Positions 1 to 6,629 of a stretch of DNA of 8,809 nucleotides are shown one piece after another. The notes below the pieces were generated by a model that searched no databases, was not told the DNA's origin, and saw only the letters and a program-made list of their open reading frames with translations. Made by a program: the position numbers and the translations under genes. The stretch is taken from the NCBI GenBank assembly GCA_003645605.1, contig QNAY01000034.1, positions 1 through 8,809 of the forward strand, written 5' to 3'. Source of the DNA: Thermodesulfobacteriota bacterium (lineage in GTDB: Bacteria; Desulfobacterota; Dissulfuribacteria; Dissulfuribacterales; UBA3076). Position 1 is the stretch's first letter, and every line of letters begins with the position of its first letter.

Positions 1-538
1 CACGGCTGAAATGGGGATGGCCCTCATGGGTACAGGTGTTGCCAAAGGGTCACGCAGGGCCTTGGAGGCAGTACAGATGGCCATAGCCAATCCCTTGCTT
101 GAAGATATCTCCATCAGCGGTGCCAGGGGCATCCTGATGAATATTACCGCAAGCAGTTCTACTCTGAGCATGGAGGAGGTAGAACAGTCATCTTCCCTGA
201 TTCATGACGAGGCCCATGAAGACGCCAACATCATCCTGGGTACTGTATTTGATGACGATATAGATGAAGAGATCAGGGTAACAGTCATAGCCACAGGTAT
301 AGGGCCTGATGCCCATTCCTTTGGGAAGCACATTGTTACACCAATAGAATCTATCACGAAAAAGAATAAGACTATAAAGCTGGAACATGATACGACAACT
401 CACACCCAAAAGGATCCTGTTGGGATATCCAGCCACATAAAGAATCAGGTGAAACAAACAGAAGGCTTTGACGGCCTTGGTAATGTAGACACCAATGAAT
501 TGGATATTCCTGCTTTTATCAGACGAAAAGCGAATTAA
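1..538 (+). CDS. ftsZ: Cell division protein FtsZ, C-terminal part (5' end outside window)
   Basis: FtsZ is the tubulin-like GTPase that polymerises into the cytoplasmic Z-ring and recruits the divisome. The reading frame is already open at the left edge (first whole codon at base 2) and yields 178 residues. The GTP-binding half and the T7 loop are not in view. What is seen is the last part of the core (MGMALMGTGVA), then the C-terminal domain signature around GARGILMNIT, then a strand region rich in Asp/Glu ending VTVIATGI. A variable polar linker of about 60 residues follows, and then a typical conserved C-terminal peptide, LDIPAFIRRKAN, which in the family binds FtsA and other partners. 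The end is therefore complete. In most bacteria ftsZ closes the division and cell-wall cluster, so ftsQ and ftsA probably lie to the left. The neighbour cdaR is convergent, so the two are not co-transcribed. Identity is very secure. Confidence 0.96.
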   Translation, partial: TAEMGMALMGTGVAKGSRRALEAVQMAIANPLLEDISISGARGILMNITASSSTLSMEEVEQSSSLIHDEAHEDANIILGTVFDDDIDEEIRVTVIATGIGPDAHSFGKHIVTPIESITKKNKTIKLEHDTTTHTQKDPVGISSHIKNQVKQTEGFDGLGNVDTNELDIPAFIRRKAN

Positions 539-544
539 GGACCA

Positions 545-564
545 GGGAAAAGGGCATCCTTCCC
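545..564. terminator. Weak hairpin between convergent ftsZ and cdaR, possible bidirectional terminator
   Basis: Seven bases after the ftsZ stop, GGGAA (545-549) can pair with TTCCC (560-564) and GG (552-553) with CC (558-559), leaving a two-base bulge and a four-base loop. The place is right for a terminator serving both convergent transcripts. However, neither side has a clean run of T: the + side reads AGTTCTTCAAT and the - side TGGTCCTTAATT. The call is therefore tentative, and transcription may instead end by Rho. Confidence 0.25.
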
Positions 565-581
565 CAGTTCTTCAATACTCA

Positions 582-622
582 AATCATCAATCGCCAATCG
601 CCAATCATCAATCATCAATCGG
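582..622. repeat. Tandem heptamer repeat, about six units
   Basis: Six consecutive 7-base units are seen: AATCATC (582), AATCGCC (589), AATCGCC (596), AATCATC (603), AATCATC (610) and a partial AATCGG (617). The two unit variants differ at two positions. On the - strand the units read GATTGAT and GATTGGC. The array fills most of the ftsZ-cdaR spacer and runs 15 bases into cdaR, encoding its last residues (Ile-Asp-Asp) and its TGA stop. Period-7 short repeats are known in several bacterial groups, but which family this belongs to cannot be told from one locus. Confidence 0.8.
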
Positions 623-1528
623 TATATTCACCTTGATATTTTGGGGTGTGATCTCCATTAACGTGAATCCTCCGGGGACAATGCACTCAGGCTCCACAGA
701 ATGAATGCCGGGCTCAAGCCCATTCACTGAAATCCCAACATATATATCTGTGACCTTGATTTCTCTGAGATCCAGTATAGGCCCTCGTAAAGTCACGCTC
801 ACTATTCTGGGCCACCATAAAATATCGGATTTGGTGGTTTCAATCTGTACAGGTATATGAGTGATGCGCCTTGTCCCTTGGGCAGGCACTATATATACAG
901 TGACTTTATATGTTCCATTTTCTTCAGGTGATACATTGAGTCCCTGAAGATCCAGACCTACTTCCCTGGTAATATTATCCATAGCCCCGTCAAGGTTTAC
1001 TGGGAATGTCCTTACGTCCTTCATTGCCTTTATTACACTTTCAGGTCCTGAGATAACCACCCTCGGAGGATATGCTTCCGTGTTTAAGACCTTGTAATAT
1101 TTGGCAAGCGTACCTTTTAGAACAGGCCTTACCGGAAAATCACTTAACACGAGAGGCTCCAGCACTATTTCAACATTGCTGGGCTGTATACTGAGTGCTC
1201 GAACCGCCCCGGGCAAAGAAAGGCTATCAGGTGATATGTGGACAGTGATTTTGCCTGGTTTTGCATCTTTAAGATCAATTACCCTCAAAACACCCTTTGC
1301 AGCCATGGCGCGAATCATGCTTCGGGGGCCATAGACTTTAACATCAATATTAGAAGGAATGTCGTTGGCTATTACCAGACCCGCAGGAATATTTACCAGT
1401 TCAAGCGGAATGGGAACGCTCTCCTCGGCCTTTTCTTGTCCAACCACAAAGAACCAAAGCAGCAAAGCAAATCCCAATGAGAGCAGCTTGATAACCCAAT
1501 CTTTTCGAATAGAATCTCGCCGGTGCAC
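608..1528 (-). CDS. cdaR: CdaR/YbbR-domain protein, regulator of diadenylate cyclase
   Basis: This is a membrane-anchored extracytoplasmic protein of 306 residues with YbbR repeats. In Firmicutes CdaR binds CdaA through the membrane and modulates cyclic di-AMP synthesis. Residues 11-29 form one hydrophobic helix after a positively charged N-terminus (RRDSIRKD), so the rest should lie outside the cytoplasm. Three YbbR-like repeats can be made out at about 38-124, 128-215 and 222-304. Each ends in a similar beta strand: NVEIVLE, YKVTVYI and NIKVNIP. The start is GTG (1526-1528), three bases after the cdaA stop, with AAGGAGG inside the cdaA end. No other start upstream of the membrane helix fits. 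It is the last gene of the - strand cluster, and its final codons come from the heptamer array. Function is inferred from the family and from the cdaA partnership. The sequence itself has no catalytic motif. Confidence 0.9.
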   Translation of the reverse strand: MHRRDSIRKDWVIKLLSLGFALLLWFFVVGQEKAEESVPIPLELVNIPAGLVIANDIPSNIDVKVYGPRSMIRAMAAKGVLRVIDLKDAKPGKITVHISPDSLSLPGAVRALSIQPSNVEIVLEPLVLSDFPVRPVLKGTLAKYYKVLNTEAYPPRVVISGPESVIKAMKDVRTFPVNLDGAMDNITREVGLDLQGLNVSPEENGTYKVTVYIVPAQGTRRITHIPVQIETTKSDILWWPRIVSVTLRGPILDLREIKVTDIYVGISVNGLEPGIHSVEPECIVPGGFTLMEITPQNIKVNIPIDD

Positions 1529-1531
1529 AGG

Positions 1532-2329
1532 CTAAGCTATCCTCCTTCGCCACCATGGTTTTTCAGTCTCTTCAGGTGCAGAGGCGTTATGCAGAATACG
1601 CCTGAGCGTACCGGGATCTATATCTCTGGTAATTTTTCCGGCAATGGCCACAGAGAGACTGCCGGTTTCCTCAGAAACGACTACTACTACGGCATCGGTC
1701 TGTTCTGTTATACCTATAGCCGCCCTGTGTCTGGTGCCCAGGCGTTTGCTGATGGTTGGGTTCGTACTCAAGGGCAGTACGCATCCAGCCACTGAAAGCC
1801 TATTCTTTTGAATAATTACCGCACCATCATGTAACGGAGTCCCCTTGTCAAATATTGTACAGAGCAAGGCACGAGTTACTTGCCCGTCAATTGTCACTCC
1901 TGACTCAAGGTGGTCCTTTAAACCTACATCCCTCTCAAGTACTATCAAGGCACCTGTGCGGTTCTCTGTTAAAGTAGTTACTGCCTTTGCAATCTCCTCA
2001 AGGGCATGGAAGGTCTTTACCCGAAGTTTCGGAAAAGGAGTCTGACCCATCTGAGCCAGCGCCCTGCGAATATCGTCCTGAAACACTATTATGATGAGTA
2101 GGAACAAAGAGCTAAGGATGGTTCCCAGGAGCCAGTGAAGAGTGAAGAGTTTCAACTCCCCTGCTGCGAAATAAATCACAATAATTAAAGCCAGCCCTGC
2201 TGCCATCTGTACAGCACGGGTTCCCCTGATAAGAAGGACAACACGGTATATGATGTAGGAGACTACCAAGATGTCCACTACATCCTGCCACCGAATTATT
2301 GGTATATATTGAGTGATGCTCTCAAACAT
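1532..2329 (-). CDS. cdaA: Diadenylate cyclase CdaA (membrane-bound, DAC domain)
   Basis: CdaA condenses two ATP into cyclic di-AMP, a second messenger that in other bacteria controls potassium and osmolyte transport and cell-wall homeostasis. The protein has 265 residues, close to the 273 of the B. subtilis enzyme. Three hydrophobic segments at about 17-34, 41-57 and 63-83 form the membrane part. The DAC (DisA_N) domain spans about 100-245 and carries the family's two signatures: DGA at 168-170 (in GTPLHDGAVII) and RHR at 200-202 (in GTRHRAAIG). A later EETG (220-223) is also typical. All expected active-site residues are present, so it should be active. Its ATG shares one base with the folP stop (TAATG), which implies translational coupling, and I see no clear Shine-Dalgarno of its own. 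cdaR follows after three bases. No glmM, the usual third partner, is present here. Confidence 0.96.
   Translation of the reverse strand: MFESITQYIPIIRWQDVVDILVVSYIIYRVVLLIRGTRAVQMAAGLALIIVIYFAAGELKLFTLHWLLGTILSSLFLLIIIVFQDDIRRALAQMGQTPFPKLRVKTFHALEEIAKAVTTLTENRTGALIVLERDVGLKDHLESGVTIDGQVTRALLCTIFDKGTPLHDGAVIIQKNRLSVAGCVLPLSTNPTISKRLGTRHRAAIGITEQTDAVVVVVSEETGSLSVAIAGKITRDIDPGTLRRILHNASAPEETEKPWWRRRIA
1541..1547 (-). promoter_or_regulatory. Ribosome binding site of cdaR, inside the cdaA 3' end
   Basis: AAGGAGG lies on the - strand within the Arg codons near the cdaA C-terminus, 12 bases ahead of the GTG at 1528. The spacing is longer than the usual 5-9 bases. It is nevertheless the only strong Shine-Dalgarno nearby and supports the GTG start and translational coupling with cdaA. 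Confidence 0.6.
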
Positions 2330-3195
2330 TACACTGTTTTATAGATAATGCTTTCTCTGCAAATAGCATCAACTACCCGGAGCACCTGCCTGGTGAGGGC
2401 AACATTATGGACCCGCACCAAATCCGCTCCCCTCATGACTGATGCTGCAATCGCACCCAGAGTAGCCACGTCACGCTCTCCCGCATCTTCTATACCGGCT
2501 ATTGCTCCCAGAAAGGCCTTGCGCGATACACCCACCATGATCGGGACCCCTAGCTCAGTAAATTCCTCTAGGCGATTAATCAATACCAGGTTGTCCTGAA
2601 AACTTTTTCCAAACCCAATGCCGGGATCAATCAGCATCTTTTCCTTGGGAATGCCCTTGCTGTTGGCCCAGGTCATGCGTTTTTCCAAAAAGTCCTTGAC
2701 CTCCTCAACCACATCTTCATAGTAGGGATTCACCTGCATATCTCTAGGACTTCCCTTCATATGCATAAGTACAACAGGGGCTTCAAAGGCGGATGCCACA
2801 TCGGCCATTTTGGGATCAAAACGCAGTGCGCTGATATCGTTGATAATGTCAGCCCCCTCGTAAAGCGCGGCTTCGGCCACATCAGCCTTCACAGTATCAA
2901 CGGATATCGGGCAATCACTGATTTCCCGTATCTCCCTTATGACAGGTATCACTCGATGCAATTCTTCTTCCAGAGTAACAGGCTCTGAGAAAGGCCGGGT
3001 AGACTCCCCTCCTATGTCCAGGATGTCGGCTCCGGCAGCAACCAGCAAAGCCGCCTGCCGCCTGGCCCCTTCAGGAGAAGAGAATTTTCCACCATCTGAA
3101 AATGAATCAGGGGTCACGTTTATGACCCCTATGATATATGTGCGAGAACCCCAGTGGAATGTATGCTCTTTTATAGCCAGACTGGAGAGAGCCAT
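2329..3195 (-). CDS. folP: Dihydropteroate synthase
   Basis: FolP joins 6-hydroxymethyl-dihydropterin pyrophosphate with p-aminobenzoate to make dihydropteroate in folate synthesis, in the cytoplasm. It is the target of sulfonamide drugs. The protein has 288 residues, normal for the TIM-barrel family. All landmark motifs appear in order: NVTPDSFSDGG (26-36), DIGGESTRP (60-68), SVDT (98-101), IND (118-120), MHMKG (144-148), DPGIGFGK (190-197), SRKAFLG (224-230) and RVHN (261-264). No key residue is missing. The ATG at 3193-3195 is preceded only by AAGG directly against the start, which is too close to act as a normal Shine-Dalgarno. The frame is closed 12 bases further upstream by TGA and has no better start. 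It lies 58 bases after ftsH, the same order as in E. coli, and its stop overlaps the cdaA start. Confidence 0.97.
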   Translation of the reverse strand: MALSSLAIKEHTFHWGSRTYIIGVINVTPDSFSDGGKFSSPEGARRQAALLVAAGADILDIGGESTRPFSEPVTLEEELHRVIPVIREIREISDCPISVDTVKADVAEAALYEGADIINDISALRFDPKMADVASAFEAPVVLMHMKGSPRDMQVNPYYEDVVEEVKDFLEKRMTWANSKGIPKEKMLIDPGIGFGKSFQDNLVLINRLEEFTELGVPIMVGVSRKAFLGAIAGIEDAGERDVATLGAIAASVMRGADLVRVHNVALTRQVLRVVDAICRESIIYKTV

Positions 3196-3232
3196 CCTTA
3201 TGGCCGTTCACACTTTTTGGCAGGGAGTGAAT

Positions 3233-3244
3233 AATTGCGCAATT
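3233..3244. repeat. 12-base perfect palindrome in the ftsH-folP gap
   Basis: AATTGCGCAATT is its own reverse complement and sits in the 58-base spacer, about 38 bases ahead of the folP start. In RNA it could make a four-base AT stem with a GCGC loop, which is too weak for a terminator. As DNA it could be a small dimer-protein site. Palindromes of this length also occur by chance, so no function is assigned. Confidence 0.35.
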
Positions 3245-3253
3245 CTCATAGTA

Positions 3254-5077
3254 TCAGGCGCCCGCCATTTGAACCTGAGTATCTTTTCGGCAGTTACTCA
3301 TTATTTGTTCAATACCCGCCGCATCAAGGGATTCCTTCTCCAACAAGGCATTGGCAATACCGTGAAGGCAATCAATATCCTCTTGAATTACGGATTTGGC
3401 GCGTTTGTATGAATCATGCACTATTTTCACGATCTCTTGATCTATTCTCTTCGCGGTCTCCTCGCTGTAGTCCTTAACCTGGCTAAAGTCCCTGCCGAGA
3501 AACGGGTGTTCTTCCTTTTTGCCAAATGCTACGGGGCCAAGCCCGTCACTCATACCCCACTCACAAACCATCTTTCTTGCCAGGTGTGAGGCCCTTTCAA
3601 TGTCATTTCCAGCCCCGGTGGTAAATTCATGCATTATCAGTTCTTCCGCCACCCGGCCTCCCATGAGAATTGCCAGGTTGTTAAGAAGATATGATCTTGG
3701 ATAACTATGACGCTCTTCTTCCGGGAGCTGCTGGGTGAGCCCAAGGGCACGACCCCTTGGTATGATGGTCACCTTATGAATCGGATCAGTGCCGGGGAGA
3801 ATTTTTGCTACCAATGTGTGTCCTGCTTCATGGTAAGCAGTTACGCGTTTTTCCTCATCTAAAATGATAAGGCTTTTTCTCTCGGTGCCCATGAGTACCT
3901 TGTCTTTTGCCTTTTCAAAGTCGACCATGCTGACGGTCTCTTTGTTTTCTCTGGCCGCAAGAAGGGCCGCCTCGTTTACAAGATTTTCAAGATCGGCCCC
4001 GGAAAACCCTGGTGTACCCCTGGCAATTACTGACAATTCAACATCCGGTCCAAGCGGAATATTATTCACGTGTACCTTCAATATCTTTTCACGTCCCCCC
4101 AGATCGGGTATAGGGACAACTACCTGTCGATCAAAACGGCCGGGTCTTAACAATGCCGGATCCAATACATCAGGCCTGTTGGTAGCTGCAACCAAAATGA
4201 TCCCTTCAGCGCCCTCAAAACCGTCCATTTCCACCAGGAGCTGATTTAACGTCTGCTCCCTTTCATCATGTCCGCCCCCGAGACCGGCACCCCTGTGGCG
4301 GCCCACTGCGTCTAGCTCATCAATGAAGATGATGCACGGTGCATTCTTCTTTGCCTGGACAAAAAGGTCTCTTACCCTGGAAGCACCTACACCAACAAAC
4401 ATCTCCACAAAGTCAGACCCGCTGATAGTAAAAAACGGCACGTCCGCTTCTCCGGCTATGGCCCTGGCCAGAAGAGTTTTCCCCGTACCGGGTGACCCGA
4501 TCAGAAGGACACCCTTTGGAATTCTGCCTCCGAGACGGGTGAACTTTTTGGGATCTTTCAAAAAGTCGATTATTTCCTCCAATTCCTCCTTGGCCTCTTC
4601 TATGCCTGCCACGTCTTTAAAAGTAACCTTGGTACTCTCATTAGTAACAAGTTTGGCCTTGCTGCGACCAAATGACATGGCGCGGCCACCCCCTGTCTGC
4701 ATCTGTCTCATGAAAAAAATCCATACGCCTATGAGGAGCAACATGGGAAACCAGGAAATCAGCAATGCCAGATACCAAGGTGTATCCTCGTCCGGTTTTA
4801 CCTGGATAGTAACCCCTTTTTCCTTTAACAAATGCATCATATCGGGATCTTGGACAGGTATTACAGTGAGAAAAGGCGCCTGGTTCTCAAATGTACCGTC
4901 AAGCTTATCTCCTTGGATAACAACACTAGTCACCTCACCTTTTTCAACATATTCCAAAAAGTCGCTGTAAGGGATTTCCTGTATTGATTTCTGGGGCTCA
5001 TTAAAAAGATTGAATATAAAGACCATTATAAGGCCAATAACAAGCCACAGGCTCAAGTTCCTGTAAAAGGTGTTCAA
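3254..5077 (-). CDS. ftsH: ATP-dependent zinc metalloprotease FtsH
   Basis: FtsH is the hexameric inner-membrane AAA+ protease that extracts and degrades misassembled membrane proteins and selected regulators. The protein has 607 residues, a usual length. Two membrane helices at about 8-25 and 102-122 flank a periplasmic domain. The AAA domain shows Walker A GSPGTGKT (194-201, with Ser where many homologues have Pro), the pore motif MFVGVG (226-231), Walker B IIFIDELD (249-256) and the second region of homology, [19 protein letters not shown] (299-317). The peptidase part has the zinc motif HEAGH (416-420) and the third ligand Asp in GAGNDIERA (near 492). All catalytic residues are intact. 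The start is a TTG at 5075-5077, seven bases after a perfect GGAGG. It is preceded by an AT-rich gap that may hold its own promoter and followed by folP. Confidence 0.97.
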   Translation of the reverse strand: MNTFYRNLSLWLVIGLIMVFIFNLFNEPQKSIQEIPYSDFLEYVEKGEVTSVVIQGDKLDGTFENQAPFLTVIPVQDPDMMHLLKEKGVTIQVKPDEDTPWYLALLISWFPMLLLIGVWIFFMRQMQTGGGRAMSFGRSKAKLVTNESTKVTFKDVAGIEEAKEELEEIIDFLKDPKKFTRLGGRIPKGVLLIGSPGTGKTLLARAIAGEADVPFFTISGSDFVEMFVGVGASRVRDLFVQAKKNAPCIIFIDELDAVGRHRGAGLGGGHDEREQTLNQLLVEMDGFEGAEGIILVAATNRPDVLDPALLRPGRFDRQVVVPIPDLGGREKILKVHVNNIPLGPDVELSVIARGTPGFSGADLENLVNEAALLAARENKETVSMVDFEKAKDKVLMGTERKSLIILDEEKRVTAYHEAGHTLVAKILPGTDPIHKVTIIPRGRALGLTQQLPEEERHSYPRSYLLNNLAILMGGRVAEELIMHEFTTGAGNDIERASHLARKMVCEWGMSDGLGPVAFGKKEEHPFLGRDFSQVKDYSEETAKRIDQEIVKIVHDSYKRAKSVIQEDIDCLHGIANALLEKESLDAAGIEQIMSNCRKDTQVQMAGA

Positions 5078-5084
5078 AAGTAAT

Positions 5085-5089
5085 CCTCC
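5085..5089 (-). promoter_or_regulatory. Ribosome binding site of ftsH that fixes the TTG start
   Basis: On the - strand GGAGG lies seven bases before TTG (5077-5075). Spacing and strength are ideal. The codons from this TTG lead directly into the first membrane helix, and no ATG in frame lies between the site and that helix. This is why the TTG is accepted as the start. Confidence 0.85.
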
Positions 5090-5166
5090 ACTACAATAGT
5101 ATATTTTTTAAGCATAAAACAAAATACATAATAAATCAAAATAACGAGTTTAATACAATAATTATT
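5090..5166 (-). promoter_or_regulatory. AT-rich tilS-ftsH spacer with possible ftsH promoter
   Basis: This is the only AT-rich gap inside the - strand cluster, so a separate start of transcription for ftsH-folP-cdaA-cdaR is likely here. Candidate sigma-70-like elements on the - strand are TTGTAT (5158-5153) with TATTAT (5133-5128) at a long 19-base spacing. A TATACT (5103-5098) nearer the gene lacks a good -35 box. Neither candidate is convincing by itself. There is no GC-rich hairpin that would end the tilS transcript, so read-through from upstream is equally possible. Confidence 0.35.
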
Positions 5167-6606
5167 TTACTTTATCCACTTAAGGGACAGGGCCTTTCCG
5201 CTTGTTTGAACGAGCCTATAGGGATGGGAGACTTCAACGCCTACTACTGCCACCACTTCCTTGTCGCTGGTGAGTAATGGCAAAGAGCCTCTGACCCCAC
5301 GGGGAATTTTGCTTGAGATCAGAAATTTCTTGAGCTTAAAAGGCGCTGGTGCGCCCAGGGGCCAAAAAATTTCCCCCGGCCTTCTTGTCCTGAGATCCAG
5401 AGGAAACTTAACAGCCTCAGGATTCAACCACAGTGGCCTTAAATACTCTTTTCTATTTCGGGACCTGAAGTCACTTGCAACATTTGAGATGGAAATCTCC
5501 ACAGATCCCTTTCCACAAGGGGCAGGCCAACGCCCAGGTCCGGTTACGCTTATAGAACAGCTCTTGCTATTTGAATCTAAAATCAGTTCTTCCGGACATG
5601 AAGAGGAAATAAACAGCTCTTCATATCTTCTAAAGGCTACGGCACCTCCGGGCAGTCTACATGAGGCGCAAGGGTCTTTACAGGTAGTAACCAGGTTATC
5701 TATCCCCAAGAGATGGTCGGATCTCACCCTGCCGCTGAATAGTCTTAAATCTCTCAGGACCATTCTGTATATCCTACGGCGAATCGGCCCTGGATGCCCC
5801 TTAATCTTTTTTACACTGAAGCCCAGTTCTCCCACACTGGAAGAGGATGACAATGAATCCTTATATGCCTTTTCTGCCATCTTTTCCAACAATTGATGAT
5901 CTTCTGCAAGCATCTCTGCGGTACGATTAACAGTACGAACAATAGCAGGGTTAAAATTCTCAACCAGAAGCGGCAAGAGGTCTTTGCGAATGCGATTGCG
6001 CAGATATGCCATGCTATTATTAGATTGATCTATTACGAATGGAATGTCATGGACTTTAAGATGGCCCAGGATCTGCTGTCTGGTTACACCCAGCAGCGGA
6101 CGGACTATATGGTTATCTCTCACCCACGGAATTCCACTGAGTCCTGGAAGACCCGCACCTCTGATCAACCGCAGCAGTACTTCTTCCGCCTGGTCGTCAG
6201 CAGTATGTGCCGTGGCAATATACGTGCTCTCAGTATCGGCACGTACACGTTCCAGAAAATCGTACCTGAGGATCCGGGCAGCCTCCTGAATTCCCATGCC
6301 TTCTTTGCCGGCAAATGCACGGGCATTTCCATGCTCAATGGAAAAACCAAGGCCAAGATCATGGGATAGTTTCTCTACAAAACGGGCATCATTTCTGGAT
6401 TCCCGGCCCCTGAGGCCGTGCTCAAAGTGGGCCACTGCAAGGCCCAGCCCCCACTGGCTACTCAATAAATACAGAATGTGCAGCAGACAGACCGAATCCG
6501 GCCCGCCTGAAACCGCCGTTACTATTCTGGCTCCGGGTTTAAAAAGTTCCTTACGCCTGACAGTCAGTTTGATCAGTGAAGTTAGAGATGAAATATCAGA
6601 CCTCAT
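5167..6606 (-). CDS. tilS: tRNA(Ile)-lysidine synthetase
   Basis: TilS uses ATP to attach lysine to cytidine 34 of the CAU-anticodon tRNA-Ile, so that it reads AUA as isoleucine. It is normally essential. Numbering from the longer possible start at 6681 (504 residues), the PP-loop SGGPDS is at 58-63. Then come HFEHGLRGRES (85-95), TAHTADDQAEEVLLRLIRG (157-175), DQSN (218-221) and RNRIRKDLLPLL (228-239). The C-terminal TilS domain carries RRPGEIFWPLG (433-443) and KLKKFLISSKIPR (449-461). I choose the ATG at 6604-6606 (479 residues), which starts 23 bases after the upstream stop and gives the usual short lead to the P-loop. The alternative ATG at 6681 would overlap the upstream gene by 52 bases, and its extra 25 residues resemble nothing conserved. 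Neither start has a clear Shine-Dalgarno. The centre (about 255-425) is poorly conserved, as is normal in this family. Confidence 0.93.
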   Translation of the reverse strand: MRSDISSLTSLIKLTVRRKELFKPGARIVTAVSGGPDSVCLLHILYLLSSQWGLGLAVAHFEHGLRGRESRNDARFVEKLSHDLGLGFSIEHGNARAFAGKEGMGIQEAARILRYDFLERVRADTESTYIATAHTADDQAEEVLLRLIRGAGLPGLSGIPWVRDNHIVRPLLGVTRQQILGHLKVHDIPFVIDQSNNSMAYLRNRIRKDLLPLLVENFNPAIVRTVNRTAEMLAEDHQLLEKMAEKAYKDSLSSSSSVGELGFSVKKIKGHPGPIRRRIYRMVLRDLRLFSGRVRSDHLLGIDNLVTTCKDPCASCRLPGGAVAFRRYEELFISSSCPEELILDSNSKSCSISVTGPGRWPAPCGKGSVEISISNVASDFRSRNRKEYLRPLWLNPEAVKFPLDLRTRRPGEIFWPLGAPAPFKLKKFLISSKIPRGVRGSLPLLTSDKEVVAVVGVEVSHPYRLVQTSGKALSLKWIK

Positions 6607-6629
6607 GCCCGTTATGATATTGAGCTCTG

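Noticed and set aside
194..201. Defective Walker A in FtsH (protein residues 194-201, GSPGTGKT)
   Set aside because: The Ser in place of Pro lies at a variable position. The Gly-Lys-Thr needed for ATP binding is intact, so no loss of function is expected.
582..622. CRISPR array
   Set aside because: Units are 7 bases with no spacers between them, so this is a simple tandem repeat.
495..704. Small + strand open frame across the ftsZ end
   Set aside because: It overlaps the ftsZ tail in another frame, then the heptamer array and the end of cdaR. There is nothing protein-like in it.
4323..4970. Long + strand open frame (215 codons) opposite ftsH
   Set aside because: It is a mirror of the strongly conserved ftsH coding strand. 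Its translation shows no domain, and the ftsH motifs fully explain the region.
5261..5896. Long + strand open frame (211 codons) opposite tilS
   Set aside because: It is antisense to the well-supported C-terminal half of TilS and has no recognisable protein feature or ribosome site.
5893..6369. + strand open frame (158 codons) opposite the TilS catalytic domain
   Set aside because: It lies antisense to the PP-loop ATPase domain and the translation has no recognisable protein feature.
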